64,000 nucleotides of DNA from Hoylesella nanceiensis DSM 19126 = JCM 15639 (GCF_000379965.1 NZ_KB904327.1:248001-312000), one strand, 5' to 3'. Numbered from the stretch's first letter, positions 1-8,969 are shown. Translations and numbers: made by a program. Notes: generated from the sequence alone by a model not told the origin.

Positions 1-39
1 ACAATTTATATTAAGAAACAATTAAACCTTAAAGAAGCT

Positions 40-1983
40 ATGAGTTATTTGCACTTCGAAAAATCCTTGATGACGAATTTAGAGGAAGCGCTTCCAAGAG
101 AGTTGCTCAGAACAAATCGTTCGGGTGCTTATTCGTGCTCAACCGTCGTTGATTGTAACACTCGCAAGTATCATGGACTACTTGTAATACCTATTCCTGA
201 ACTTGATGAAGAGAACCATGTCTTGTTATCTTCAATGGATGTTACCGTAATTCAGCATGGAGCAGAATTTAATCTTGGACTGCATAAATATCAAGGAGAT
301 AACTATAGTCCTAAAGGACATAAGTATATACGAGAATTTAACTGCGATAAAGTTCCCACAACTCTATATCGTGTAGGTGGAGTAATATTGAAAAAAGAAG
401 TTGTTTTTCAACATTACGAAGACAGAATTCTTATTCGTTACACCTTGGTAGATGCTCACTCTACTACAACTTTACGATTTAAGCCATTCTTAGCGTTTAG
501 AAGTGTAAGACAATTTACACACGAAAACTCGGTGGCTAGTCGTGATTATTTTGCGGTGACCAATGGTATTCAAACCCGAATGTATGAGGGCTATCCCGAC
601 CTTTATATGCAGTTTAGTAAGAAAAATACATTCGTTTTTCAACCAGATTGGTATAGAGGCATCGAATATACTAAGGAACAAGAACGTGGTTATGCATCAA
701 ATGAAGATTTGTATGTGCCAGGTTACTTCGAAATGAATATAAAGAAGGGTGAAAGTATCGTTTTCTCTGCTTCTATTTCAGAATGTAAAACAAAAGAATT
801 AAAATCACTTTTTGAAGCAGAAGTAGAAGAAAGATCTCCTAGAGATAACTTCTTGCACTGCTTAATTAATGCGGCACACCAGTTCCATAACCGAAGTAAA
901 AAAGATGAGAGATATATTCTTGCAGGATATCCTTGGTTTAAATGTCGTGCAAGAGACACCTTTATTTCTCTTCCTGGCTTAACGCTTTCTATTGAGGAGG
1001 CTGACTATTTCGAGTTGGTTATGGAAACAGCAGAGGTCGGATTGAGAGAATTTATGGAAGGAAAGCCTTTGTCTGTAGACATATATGAAATGGAACAACC
1101 AGACGTTTTGTTATGGGCAATATGGGCTATTCAACAATATTCAAAAGAAGAAGGAAAAGAAAAGTGTCTTGAAAAATACGGGAAACTTCTTCATGATCTT
1201 ATAGATTTCATCATTAATAACAAGCATTCAAACTTATTCCTTGATGAACAAGGTTTGTTAAAGACCAACGGACGAGATAAAGCCGTGACATGGATGAACT
1301 CTACTGTTAATGGAAAACCTGTTATTCCACGTACTGGTTATATCGTAGAGTTTAATGCCTTGTGGTATAATGCTCTAATGTTTGTGTCTAAACTCTTAGA
1401 AGAAACGAATAAAGAATTTACTGAAAAGCTTCTTGCAATTGCAGAGAAATGCCAGCAATCATTTGTAAATACTTTCTTAAATGATTATGGTTATCTCTTT
1501 GATTACGTTGATGGTAACATGATAGATTGGAGCGTTCGTCCTAATATGATATTCGCTGCAGCTCTTGATTACTCTCCATTGACACAAGAACAAAAGAAAG
1601 GTATTATAGAAATATGTACCAAAGAACTATTAACTCCTAAGGGTTTAAGAACCTTATCTCCAAAGAGTGGTGGTTACAACCCAATGTATACCGGTCCTCA
1701 AACACAACGAGATTACGCCTATCATCAAGGAACTGCGTGGCCATGGCTAGGTGGTTTCTATATGGAAGCGTGTCTAAAACTATTTAAACATACTCGATTA
1801 AGCTTTATAGAGCGCCAAATGGTGGGTTATGAAGACGAGATGACCAATCATTGTTTGGGCACTATTCCAGAGTTGTTCGATGGTAATCCCCCTTTTAAAG
1901 GGCGTGGAGCAATATCTTTTGCTATGAATGTTGCAGAGATATTAAGAACACTTGAGTTACTAGAAAAGTATAACTTTAAATAA
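40..1983 (+). CDS. Glycogen debranching enzyme (amylo-alpha-1,6-glucosidase type, GH133-like)
   Basis: Cytoplasmic enzyme that hydrolyses alpha-1,6 branch points of glycogen. The 647-residue protein has the two-part build of the bacterial/archaeal debranching family: an N-terminal beta-rich domain (about 15-250, with LRTNRSGAYSCS and CNTRKYHGLLV) and a C-terminal alpha/alpha-barrel catalytic domain (about 270-640, with YPWFKCRARDTFISLPG near 300 and GTAWPWLGGF near 568). The start at 40 keeps the conserved N-terminus. It is the first of three co-directional genes (GT4 synthase 15 bases downstream, then a GH57-like gene), an order I associate with Bacteroidetes glycogen loci. Its promoter may lie upstream of the window. 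Confidence 0.92.
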   Translation: MSYLHFEKSLMTNLEEALPRELLRTNRSGAYSCSTVVDCNTRKYHGLLVIPIPELDEENHVLLSSMDVTVIQHGAEFNLGLHKYQGDNYSPKGHKYIREFNCDKVPTTLYRVGGVILKKEVVFQHYEDRILIRYTLVDAHSTTTLRFKPFLAFRSVRQFTHENSVASRDYFAVTNGIQTRMYEGYPDLYMQFSKKNTFVFQPDWYRGIEYTKEQERGYASNEDLYVPGYFEMNIKKGESIVFSASISECKTKELKSLFEAEVEERSPRDNFLHCLINAAHQFHNRSKKDERYILAGYPWFKCRARDTFISLPGLTLSIEEADYFELVMETAEVGLREFMEGKPLSVDIYEMEQPDVLLWAIWAIQQYSKEEGKEKCLEKYGKLLHDLIDFIINNKHSNLFLDEQGLLKTNGRDKAVTWMNSTVNGKPVIPRTGYIVEFNALWYNALMFVSKLLEETNKEFTEKLLAIAEKCQQSFVNTFLNDYGYLFDYVDGNMIDWSVRPNMIFAAALDYSPLTQEQKKGIIEICTKELLTPKGLRTLSPKSGGYNPMYTGPQTQRDYAYHQGTAWPWLGGFYMEACLKLFKHTRLSFIERQMVGYEDEMTNHCLGTIPELFDGNPPFKGRGAISFAMNVAEILRTLELLEKYNFK

Positions 1984-1997
1984 GAGAGGGCTGAAAC

Positions 1998-3257
1998 ATG
2001 AAAGTATTAATGTTCGGATGGGAGTATCCACCTCATATTCTTGGAGGATTAGGAACAGCAAGTTTCGGTATATCTGAAGGCCTCCATGCTCAAGGTGACA
2101 TGGAAATTACATTCTGTTTGCCACGTCCTTGGGGTGATGAAGATAAGAAAGCTGCAAATATTATAGCAATGAATTGTGTGCCCATTGCATGGAGAGATGT
2201 TTCTGAAGATTATCTAAAAGAACGCATAGGACATGTGATGTCGCCTGAACTATATTATGATTTGCGTAATAATATATATGCAGATTTTAATTATATGCAG
2301 CTTAATGACCTTGGTTGTATAGAGTTTTCGGGTAAGTACTTAGATAACTTACACGATGAAATTAATAATTATTCAATTGTTGCGGGTGTTGTAAGTAGAC
2401 AGCAGCAATATGACATTATTCATGCACATGACTGGTTAACATACCCTGCAGGTATTCATGCTAAGCGCATATCTGGTAAACCTTTGTGTATACATGTGCA
2501 TGCAACAGACTTTGATAGATCACGTGGTCAAGTGAATCCAACTGTTTATTCTATTGAAAAAGATGGTATGGACCATGCCGATTGCATTATGTGTGTGAGT
2601 GAACTAACACGCCAAACGGTTATCAATCAATATCACCAAGATCCAAGAAAGGTATTTACTGTGCACAATGCAGTTTATCCTTTATCTGAAGAAATAGAAG
2701 CAATTCCACGTCCAAACCATAAAGGTAAAGATAAGATTGTTACGTTCTTAGGTCGTATAACCATGCAAAAAGGACCTGAATATTTCGTTGAAGCAGCAAG
2801 TATGGTGTTGCATAGAACTCGAAATGTCAGATTCTGTATGGCTGGAAGTGGTGATATGATGAATAAAATGATTAGGCTTGCAGCTGAGAAAGGCATTGCA
2901 GATAGATTTCATTTCCCTGGATTTATGAAAGGAAAAGAAGTATACGAGTGCTTGAAAAACTCTGATGTTTACGTTATGCCATCAGTAAGTGAGCCCTTTG
3001 GAATATCGCCTTTAGAGGCTATGCAATGTGGAACCCCAACCATAATATCTAAACAAAGCGGTTGTTCTGAAATCTTAACTAATTGTATAAAGGTAGATTA
3101 TTGGGACATACACGCTATGGCAGACGCCATTTACTCAATCTGTCACAATGATAGCTTGTTTGATTATCTACAAGAAGAAGGCTTGAAAGAGGTTAATCAA
3201 ATAACGTGGGCAAAGGTTGGTTTGTGGATTAGAGAACTGTATGAGCGTGTCCTTTAA
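1998..3257 (+). CDS. Glycosyltransferase family 4, probable glycogen synthase
   Basis: Predicted to build alpha-1,4-glucan from a nucleotide sugar in the cytoplasm. The 419-residue protein has a GT-B fold signature: the N-terminal glycine-rich loop GWEYPPHILGGLGT (about 7-20), the acceptor-side HAHDW motif (about 142), a donor-binding GRITMQKGPEYF stretch (about 251) and the E-x7-E motif in SEPFGISPLEAM (about 333-345). It sits 15 bases after the debranching enzyme and 45 bases before the GH57-like gene, so a glycogen role is inferred from context; the family alone would only say GT4. It lacks the longer GT5 N-terminal domain of classical GlgA. Confidence 0.85.
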   Translation: MKVLMFGWEYPPHILGGLGTASFGISEGLHAQGDMEITFCLPRPWGDEDKKAANIIAMNCVPIAWRDVSEDYLKERIGHVMSPELYYDLRNNIYADFNYMQLNDLGCIEFSGKYLDNLHDEINNYSIVAGVVSRQQQYDIIHAHDWLTYPAGIHAKRISGKPLCIHVHATDFDRSRGQVNPTVYSIEKDGMDHADCIMCVSELTRQTVINQYHQDPRKVFTVHNAVYPLSEEIEAIPRPNHKGKDKIVTFLGRITMQKGPEYFVEAASMVLHRTRNVRFCMAGSGDMMNKMIRLAAEKGIADRFHFPGFMKGKEVYECLKNSDVYVMPSVSEPFGISPLEAMQCGTPTIISKQSGCSEILTNCIKVDYWDIHAMADAIYSICHNDSLFDYLQEEGLKEVNQITWAKVGLWIRELYERVL

Positions 3258-3302
3258 AGTATTATAGTTGAATAACAATAAAAAATATCAATAGAAATAG
3301 CT

Positions 3303-4673
3303 ATGAAAACAATCTGTCTTTATTTCGAAATTCACCAAATAACTCACTTAAAACGCTATCGTTTTTTTGACATTGGTACCGATCATTATTACTATGATGA
3401 TTATGAAAATGAACGCACAATAAATGATATTGCCGAGAAATCATATATGCCTGCTCTTGAAACTCTTCACAAGATGATTAAAGAAAATGGCAAGTTTTTT
3501 AAAGTTGCCTTCTCTTTATCAGGTGTAGGAATTGAGCAATTAGAGATGCATGCACCACAAGTTTTAGATAAGTTGCAGCAACTTAACGAAACTGGTTGTG
3601 TGGAATTCTTAGCAGAACCCTATTCGCATGGTTTGTCTTCACTAACAAATGAAGAATGTTTTGTTGAAGAAGTAAAGAAACAATGTGCTAAAATAAAAGA
3701 TTATTTTGGACAAACTCCTAAGGTAATCAGAAACTCTTCACTTATCTATAGTGACGATATTGGCTTGCAAATGCAGCAAATGGGTTTCATTGGAGCATTG
3801 ACAGAAGGAGCAAAACACGTGTTAGGTTGGAAGTCTCCACATTACTTATATAATTGCGCTCTTACTCCAAAGTTGAAGCTTTTGCTAAGAGATATAACCT
3901 TAAGTGATGATATCTCGCTTCGTTTTAATAATAGTTCTTGGGACGAATATCCTTTATTTGCAGATAAATATATTAGCAAGATAACCGCACTTCCTGAAGA
4001 TGAGCAAGTTATCAACTTGTTTATGGAATTGTCAGCGCTAGGAATTGCACAGCCATTATCAAGCAATATTCTAGAATTCTTGAATGCTCTTCCAGCACAA
4101 GCAAAGGCAAAAGGCATTACATTCTCAACTCCTTCTGAAATCTGTATGAAGCTTAAGAGCGTTGGAGAACTACATGTTCCCGATGCAATCTCATGGGCAG
4201 ATGAAGAAAGAAACTTAAGTTGTTGGCTAGGAAATCCAATGCAACGTGAGGCATTTAATAAGCTTTATAGTATTGCAGACCGTGTAAGAATTACCAATGA
4301 ACCACGTATTAAGCAAGACTGGGACTATCTTCAAGCATCGAACAACTTTAGATTTATGAGTACAAAGCCATCTAGTGTGATGTTTGGTAGAGGTATTTAT
4401 GATAATGCTTTCGATGCATTTACCAACTACATGAATATTCTTGGTGACTTCATTAGTCGTGTAAATAGTTTATATCCTGAAGAAATTGACAACGAAGAGC
4501 TAAATAGTCTTCTAACAACTATTAGAAATCAAGGTGAAGAAATAGCTATTCGTGAAAAAGAAATCATTCGTCTTCAAACCAAAATCGAAAAGATGGAGCA
4601 GGAGAGAGTGAAGGATTCTGAAGAGAAAACAGCTAAGAAGAAAACTAAGAAAGCCGCAACTACAAAGAAATAA
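3303..4673 (+). CDS. GH57 alpha-amylase-like protein with altered catalytic motifs
   Basis: The 456-residue protein aligns in outline with GH57 alpha-amylases from Bacteroidetes: YFEIHQ at the N-terminus, FLAEPYSHGLSSL near 105, the nucleophile motif LTEGAKHVLGWKSP near 167-180 with its glutamate kept, and ISWADEERNLS near 298. Two other motifs are changed. The usual HQP reads HQI, and the general-acid motif, normally of the type MDYETFG, reads MELSALG (about 241-247), so the expected aspartate is a glutamate and the rest is lost. GH57 homologues lacking catalytic residues are known. The C-terminal 60 residues form a coiled coil with a lysine-rich tail. As the third gene of the glycogen operon it may bind glucan rather than hydrolyse it. 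Confidence 0.82.
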   Translation: MKTICLYFEIHQITHLKRYRFFDIGTDHYYYDDYENERTINDIAEKSYMPALETLHKMIKENGKFFKVAFSLSGVGIEQLEMHAPQVLDKLQQLNETGCVEFLAEPYSHGLSSLTNEECFVEEVKKQCAKIKDYFGQTPKVIRNSSLIYSDDIGLQMQQMGFIGALTEGAKHVLGWKSPHYLYNCALTPKLKLLLRDITLSDDISLRFNNSSWDEYPLFADKYISKITALPEDEQVINLFMELSALGIAQPLSSNILEFLNALPAQAKAKGITFSTPSEICMKLKSVGELHVPDAISWADEERNLSCWLGNPMQREAFNKLYSIADRVRITNEPRIKQDWDYLQASNNFRFMSTKPSSVMFGRGIYDNAFDAFTNYMNILGDFISRVNSLYPEEIDNEELNSLLTTIRNQGEEIAIREKEIIRLQTKIEKMEQERVKDSEEKTAKKKTKKAATTKK

Positions 4674-4776
4674 AGAATAAACTTTATTCATAATATTTCT
4701 ATTGTAAACAGATGGTTAAATAGACATTGTAAATAACAAGCTATCAATTGAATGTTGAAATTTCTTTATAAATAAT

Positions 4777-4807
4777 TTTGAGATATCAAATATTATCTTT
4801 ATATTTG
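4777..4807 (+). promoter_or_regulatory. Promoter: TTTG-N19-TATATTTG
   Basis: A full match to the Bacteroidetes promoter: -33 TTTG at 4777-4780 and -7 TATATTTG at 4800-4807 with a 19-base spacer. Transcription should start near 4812. No gene of useful length follows before the terminator at 4851, which suggests a short non-coding transcript. Confidence 0.6.
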
Positions 4808-4811
4808 TCAT

Positions 4812-4883
4812 GTTATTTTTTAGATTTCGACATTATTGAAATCATCCTCCGAGGTTGGTTGCATCCTGCACCAACCTCTTTTT
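4812..4883 (+). ncRNA. Candidate small RNA of about 70 nt
   Basis: The segment is bounded by a consensus promoter (4777-4807) and a strong intrinsic terminator (4851-4883). A second, separate promoter for the sigma factor follows at 4895-4926, so this segment is its own transcription unit. The only ORF inside is a 9-codon reading frame. The 3' half is the terminator hairpin; the 5' half is unstructured and U-rich. No known RNA family was recognised. A premature-termination leader for the sigma gene is a possible alternative, but the second promoter argues against it. Confidence 0.4.
4851..4883 (+). terminator. Intrinsic terminator
   Basis: A perfect 9-bp stem (GAGGTTGGT at 4851-4859 with ACCAACCTC at 4870-4878), a 10-base loop and a run of T residues. 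It ends the candidate small RNA and any read-through from the glycogen operon. Confidence 0.85.
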
Positions 4884-4894
4884 AATATTAATAA

Positions 4895-4926
4895 TTTGTT
4901 CAAATCAATCTTTTTATTTATCTTTG
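4895..4926 (+). promoter_or_regulatory. Promoter of the ECF sigma gene: TTTG-N20-TATCTTTG
   Basis: The -33 TTTG (4895-4898) and -7 TATCTTTG (4919-4926) are separated by 20 bases. The predicted start is near 4932, giving a leader of about 70 bases before the sigma factor at 5004. Confidence 0.7.
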
Positions 4927-5003
4927 CCACCGTTAATATTATTCTAAAAACAATAAAGAAGGAGCCTATCGACAAATATCTACTTCATCAGAACGAATAG
5001 AAA

Positions 5004-5600
5004 ATGAAGCAATTACATGAAATGACCAATGAAGAATTGGCATTATCTTATATAAATGGAGACAATAAAGCTTTTGATTTACTACTTTCAAGAAATCAAG
5101 AACAATTGTTCTCTTACATCTTCTTTATTGTGAAAGACCGTGCTTTAGCTGACGATTTATTTCAAGAAACCTTCATAAAAGTGATTACTAAGCTTAATGA
5201 AGGTAAGTATTGCACGAACGGAAGGTTTGGAGCTTGGCTCATAACTGTAGCACATAACACTATAATGGACTTCTATAGAAGTTCTAAAAATGACAAGTAT
5301 CTTAATAACATCGATACTAATGAGTTTGATAATGCAGTGAGCATATCACTTATGGATAGTTGTATTGAGAACCATTATGTCAATCAACAGGTGTTGAAAG
5401 ATGTGAAACGTATGGTTGATATGCTTCCAGCTCTTCAACGTGAAGTGGTGTTTATGCGCTTTTTTCAACAGTTATCGTTTAAAGAAATTGCAGAGATTAC
5501 CAATGTAAGTATTAATACAGCGTTGGGAAGAATGCGATATGCGATACTCAATTTACGCAGAATGGCAAAGACAAATGGTATTACTTTGCAGTTAGATTAA
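5004..5600 (+). CDS. ECF-type RNA polymerase sigma factor
   Basis: A 198-residue sigma-70 family protein with only regions 2 and 4. Region 2 spans about 25-95 (SYIFFIVKDRALADDLFQET, then WLITVAHNTIMDFYR). Region 4 spans about 130-190 (LPALQREVVFMRFF, then the helix-turn-helix LSFKEIAEITNVSINTALG). It would direct core polymerase to a specific promoter set. No anti-sigma (FecR-like) or SusC/D genes adjoin it, so it is an orphan regulator here. It has its own consensus promoter. The next 890 bases hold a terminator, a repeat array and the hexosaminidase leader. Confidence 0.93.
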   Translation: MKQLHEMTNEELALSYINGDNKAFDLLLSRNQEQLFSYIFFIVKDRALADDLFQETFIKVITKLNEGKYCTNGRFGAWLITVAHNTIMDFYRSSKNDKYLNNIDTNEFDNAVSISLMDSCIENHYVNQQVLKDVKRMVDMLPALQREVVFMRFFQQLSFKEIAEITNVSINTALGRMRYAILNLRRMAKTNGITLQLD

Positions 5601-5699
5601 TATAAAACCACCCATTTCTTAATCAGAATATAATTGAATTGCATATCATACAACGTTATATATTGTATGTGAATGAATTCATTTTCTATAACTTTGAAT

Positions 5700-5730
5700 A
5701 ATGCATGTTGAAAAACATGCATTTTATTTT
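5700..5730 (+). terminator. Intrinsic terminator of the sigma factor gene
   Basis: A perfect 10-bp stem (AATGCATGTT at 5700-5709, AACATGCATT at 5714-5723) closed by a GAAA tetraloop and followed by TTATTTT. It lies 100 bases after the stop codon and just before the 22-bp repeat array. Confidence 0.75.
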
Positions 5731-5746
5731 GCTCCATTTTGAGAGT

Positions 5747-5834
5747 AAAAGCATTCCTTTTGTGTAGTAAACTCAATTTATTTACATCTTAAAAACAGTG
5801 CTTTTACATCTGTAAATCACTGCTTTTATAAAAT
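5747..5834 (+). repeat. 22-bp tandem array A (4 units)
   Basis: Four contiguous 22-base units start at 5747, 5769, 5791 and 5813. The third, AAAAACAGTG-CTT-TTA-CATCTG, shows the pattern best; the first is AAAAGCATTC-CTT-TTG-TGTAGT. The second and fourth are more diverged but keep the register. This is the weakest of six arrays that share the period, the core AAwAGCAwTG and the TTA at unit positions 14-16. It lies between the sigma-factor terminator and the hexosaminidase promoter. Confidence 0.7.
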
Positions 5835-6098
5835 TCTGAAACAATTCTTTTAAACTATTCCTATCAAAATGCATTTTAATGATAAATCATTTTAATTTTT
5901 ATAGAAGGTAAAAAGGTCTGTTTAAAGCCATATTCTGTTACTTTTACAAAATAAAATGGGTGTGTTTTATCATCTAACAATAGCACTATTAATTTTGTTT
6001 ATGCTATTTATACTTGCTCATTTCCAGAAGAAATATTTTCTTTACAAATGAAAACCCAACCTAATTCGATGTAAAAGACAAAAAGTAGGTGTTTAAAA

Positions 6099-6129
6099 TT
6101 TGTCCGCTTGTAACTTTTATTTATATTTG
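6099..6129 (+). promoter_or_regulatory. Promoter of the hexosaminidase gene: TTTG-N19-TATATTTG
   Basis: The -33 TTTG at 6099-6102 and -7 TATATTTG at 6122-6129 have the ideal 19-base spacer. The predicted start is near 6135, about 355 bases before the start codon at 6492, so the mRNA would have an unusually long 5' leader. Between array A (ending 5834) and this promoter I see only AT-rich sequence. Confidence 0.7.
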
Positions 6130-6367
6130 CACTGCTCTGAGGTGATAAAAATCAAGAATTAACTTTCAATGATAATAGAATTGATTGCATGGAAAATAAT
6201 ATAGAAGACGTATTAATTTGAGTTTAATCGTTTACTATATAATTAGGTTCCTACTAATAATTTATACCTATTCTGGGCAACCAACAGATATATATAGATA
6301 TATCTTACCACTTGATATCACCACTTCTACTAAGGGATGAGGCTTCAAAGAGGATAGAGATTACTTG

Positions 6368-6433
6368 TTACCAATCCAATCTAGAATGCTTTCTTTAACT
6401 AAAGATAATTGGAAACGAAATCCAGGTTGGTAA
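6368..6433 (+). promoter_or_regulatory. Nested stem-loop in the long hexosaminidase leader
   Basis: Three concentric inverted repeats: TTACCAA (6368-6374) with TTGGTAA (6427-6433), TCCAAT (6375-6380) with ATTGGA (6408-6413), and TCTTT (6392-6396) with AAAGA (6401-6405) around an AACT loop. The first two stems stack directly on the 5' side. No known riboswitch family was recognised. A regulatory role is inferred from position, about 60 bases before the start codon. Confidence 0.35.
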
Positions 6434-6491
6434 TAGATGTGTAACGGAGAAATATTTTTAGAGACGAAACATAAATAACTATTTTAAGACA

Positions 6492-8141
6492 ATGTGTATT
6501 AAAAGATTACAATTAGTAGTGATTGGTCTTCTTTTCTCACTGTGTAGTTTTGCAGGAAAACAACCAGTTGGGAATTGGAACACCATTCCATTAGCTCAAA
6601 GTATTGAGCCGTTAAAAGAGAAGAACTTTGTATTGAATGGCAAAACAACAATCTATTGTCCTGATAATGCAAATGAATTACAAAAACGTAACGTTGAATT
6701 TCTCATTTCATATATAGAAGAAGTGACAGGAATGAAGTTGAAGGAGAATTCTAAGTTGACAAATAATCAAATTCGATTGTCACTTAATTCGTCTATCAAA
6801 GGAAACGAAGCGTATGAGATTAAGGCAACTCCAAAGGTGTTAATGCTATCGGGAAGCACTCCTGCAGGTGTGTTCTATGGTTTGCAAACATTGACTAAAG
6901 CATTGCCAATAGCAAAGAATGTGAAACAAGTTGAATTACCTTCTGTTATAATTTCAGATTCTCCACGCTTTGTTTATCGTGCTTTTTTGATCGATGTAGG
7001 TAGACATTTCTTTAGTATCGAATACTTAAAGAAGCTCATAGATATGTTTGCATTGCACCATATCAACTATTTCCATTGGCATTTAACTGAAGATCAAGGT
7101 TGGAGAATAGAAATAAAGAAATATCCTAAGCTAACAGAAATAGGCTCAAAGCGTACTGAAACGGTTCTACCTGGTGACAAAGGATATGATGGAACGCCTG
7201 TAAGTGGATACTATACTCAAGAAGAAGCACGTGAACTTGTGAAGTATGCGGCTGACCGTTTTATTACTATTATTCCAGAAATAGATATGCCTGGGCACAT
7301 ACAATCTGCGTTAGCTGCATATCCAGAGCTAGGATGTACTGGTGGACCATATCCTGTTTGTACTCATTTTGGCGTTATTAAAGAAGTTCTTTGTGCTGGA
7401 AATCCTAAAGCATTGCAGCTTGCAAAGGACGTTGTGAATGAGATTATGGATATCTTTCCATCAGAGTATATTCATCTTGGAGGTGACGAATGTCCTAAAG
7501 ATAGATGGAAAGAATGTGCTAAGTGTCAGCAAAAAATAAAGAACTTAAACCTAAAAGATGAAGAAAAACACTCGAAAGAAGAGTTGCTTCAGACTTGGTT
7601 TATGGGCGAATTAGAAAAGGATATTCGTGCAAGAGGTCGTAAAATGATTGCTTGGGACGAGATCTTAGATGGCTCTCCTTCGAAAACTGTGACTGTAATA
7701 GGATGGACTTCGAAAGATGCTTCTATTCGTTCTGCTCGTCAAGGTTATCCTACTGTAGTTGCACCAATTACCAATTTCTATTTCAGTAACCCACGAATCA
7801 ACAAAATAGAAGGTATTCCTAGTATTCAAAGAGTTTACGACTTAGATCCTTGTTTCGATGTATTAACTCCTGAAGAACAAAAGAATATAATTGGAGCAGA
7901 GGGCTGTATTTGGACTGAATGGGTGAAAGATAGTACTAAGTTGGAATGGCAATTGCTTCCAAGACTTGCAGCTTTGTGTGAAGTTCAATGGACACCTAAG
8001 GATAAAAGAAATCTTGATAACTTCTTATCACGTATGTTCCATATGCAAGAGTTGTATCAACTTAAGAATATGAATTATAGAAAAGACATTGGGGAAGATG
8101 TCTTAAAATCAAAAGACAATAAAGTTGTTTTCTGTAAATAA
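6492..8141 (+). CDS. Beta-N-acetylhexosaminidase (GH20), secreted
   Basis: Removes terminal beta-linked N-acetylhexosamine from glycans by substrate-assisted catalysis. The 549-residue protein has a signal peptide (residues 1-21, ending CSFA), a GH20b N-terminal domain (about 22-155) and the GH20 barrel (about 160-515). Landmarks are YRAFLIDVGRHFFS, HWHLTEDQGWRIEI, PEIDMPGHIQSALAAYP and the catalytic Asp-Glu pair in HLGGDECPKDRWK (near 331). It is monocistronic, with its own promoter and long leader, and shares a bidirectional terminator with rpe. It is expected in the periplasm or on the outer membrane, feeding on host mucin or N-glycans. Confidence 0.94.
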   Translation: MCIKRLQLVVIGLLFSLCSFAGKQPVGNWNTIPLAQSIEPLKEKNFVLNGKTTIYCPDNANELQKRNVEFLISYIEEVTGMKLKENSKLTNNQIRLSLNSSIKGNEAYEIKATPKVLMLSGSTPAGVFYGLQTLTKALPIAKNVKQVELPSVIISDSPRFVYRAFLIDVGRHFFSIEYLKKLIDMFALHHINYFHWHLTEDQGWRIEIKKYPKLTEIGSKRTETVLPGDKGYDGTPVSGYYTQEEARELVKYAADRFITIIPEIDMPGHIQSALAAYPELGCTGGPYPVCTHFGVIKEVLCAGNPKALQLAKDVVNEIMDIFPSEYIHLGGDECPKDRWKECAKCQQKIKNLNLKDEEKHSKEELLQTWFMGELEKDIRARGRKMIAWDEILDGSPSKTVTVIGWTSKDASIRSARQGYPTVVAPITNFYFSNPRINKIEGIPSIQRVYDLDPCFDVLTPEEQKNIIGAEGCIWTEWVKDSTKLEWQLLPRLAALCEVQWTPKDKRNLDNFLSRMFHMQELYQLKNMNYRKDIGEDVLKSKDNKVVFCK

Positions 8142-8205
8142 GGCAATGATTACTCCTTACAAATAGAATAAGTTCTATTAAATATCAATTTAAGGGAAAT
8201 GAAAT

Positions 8206-8240
8206 AAGGGTGAATCTCAATAGGAGATCACCCTTATTCT
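8206..8240. terminator. Bidirectional terminator between the hexosaminidase gene and rpe
   Basis: A 12-bp-class stem (AAGGGTGAATCTC at 8206-8218 with GAGATCACCCTT at 8224-8235) flanked by A/T runs on both sides, between convergent genes. Confidence 0.75.
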
Positions 8241-8306
8241 TATTTTATAGTTAAGTTGTTACTTGATATTTAATGATAAATAAAGTCTTTTAGTGTATTG
8301 GCTTGA

Positions 8307-8963
8307 TTATTGCTTTACTTGCTTTAAGCTTCTAATTGTCTCTTCAGGATTAGGAGAATTGAATATATAACTACCGCTAACAAGAGCATCTGCTCCTGCA
8401 TCTACTAAGGCTTGAGCATTCTCTCCTTGTACTCCTCCGTCTACTTCAATGATAGTTGATAAGTTTCTTTTATCAATTTCTTGTCGTAGTTGAGCAACTT
8501 TCTTAAGCGCATTGGGTATAAACTTTTGTCCTCCGAATCCCGGATTTACACTCATAATCAAAACCAAATCAAGGTCATCTAGTATATCTTCAAGAACAGA
8601 AACAGGTGTACTAGGATTTAATGCCACTCCTGCTTTCATGCCAGCAGCGTGAATTTCTTGAATAGTTCTATGCAAATGAACGCATGCTTCGTAGTGAACA
8701 CACATTATTTCAACGCCTAGTTTTGCTGTTTGAGCAATATAGTGTTCTGGATGTTCAATCATAAAATGAGCATCAAGTGTCTTTTTACACGCCTTTGCAA
8801 CAGCACTTATTACGGGAAAACCAAAAGAAATGTTAGGTACAAACATACCATCCATAATATCTAAATGAAGCCAATCTGCTTCACTTCTATTGATCATGTC
8901 AATATCTTTCTGTAGATTTATGAAATCTGCAGATAGGAGAGAGGGGGAAATAATTACTTCCAT
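8307..8963 (-). CDS. rpe: Ribulose-phosphate 3-epimerase
   Basis: Interconverts ribulose 5-phosphate and xylulose 5-phosphate in the pentose phosphate pathway. The 218-residue TIM-barrel protein has all family marks: SPSLLSADF at the N-terminus, the metal/catalytic segment HLDIMDGMFVPN (about 33-44), the second metal histidine in DAHFMIEHP, MSVNPGFGGQKF and EVDGGV with the phosphate loop VSGSYIF near the C-terminus. The length is typical. A 43-codon ORF lies 6 bases upstream on the same strand and may be co-transcribed. Confidence 0.96.
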   Translation of the reverse strand: MEVIISPSLLSADFINLQKDIDMINRSEADWLHLDIMDGMFVPNISFGFPVISAVAKACKKTLDAHFMIEHPEHYIAQTAKLGVEIMCVHYEACVHLHRTIQEIHAAGMKAGVALNPSTPVSVLEDILDDLDLVLIMSVNPGFGGQKFIPNALKKVAQLRQEIDKRNLSTIIEVDGGVQGENAQALVDAGADALVSGSYIFNSPNPEETIRSLKQVKQ

Positions 8964-8969
8964 TTAGTT

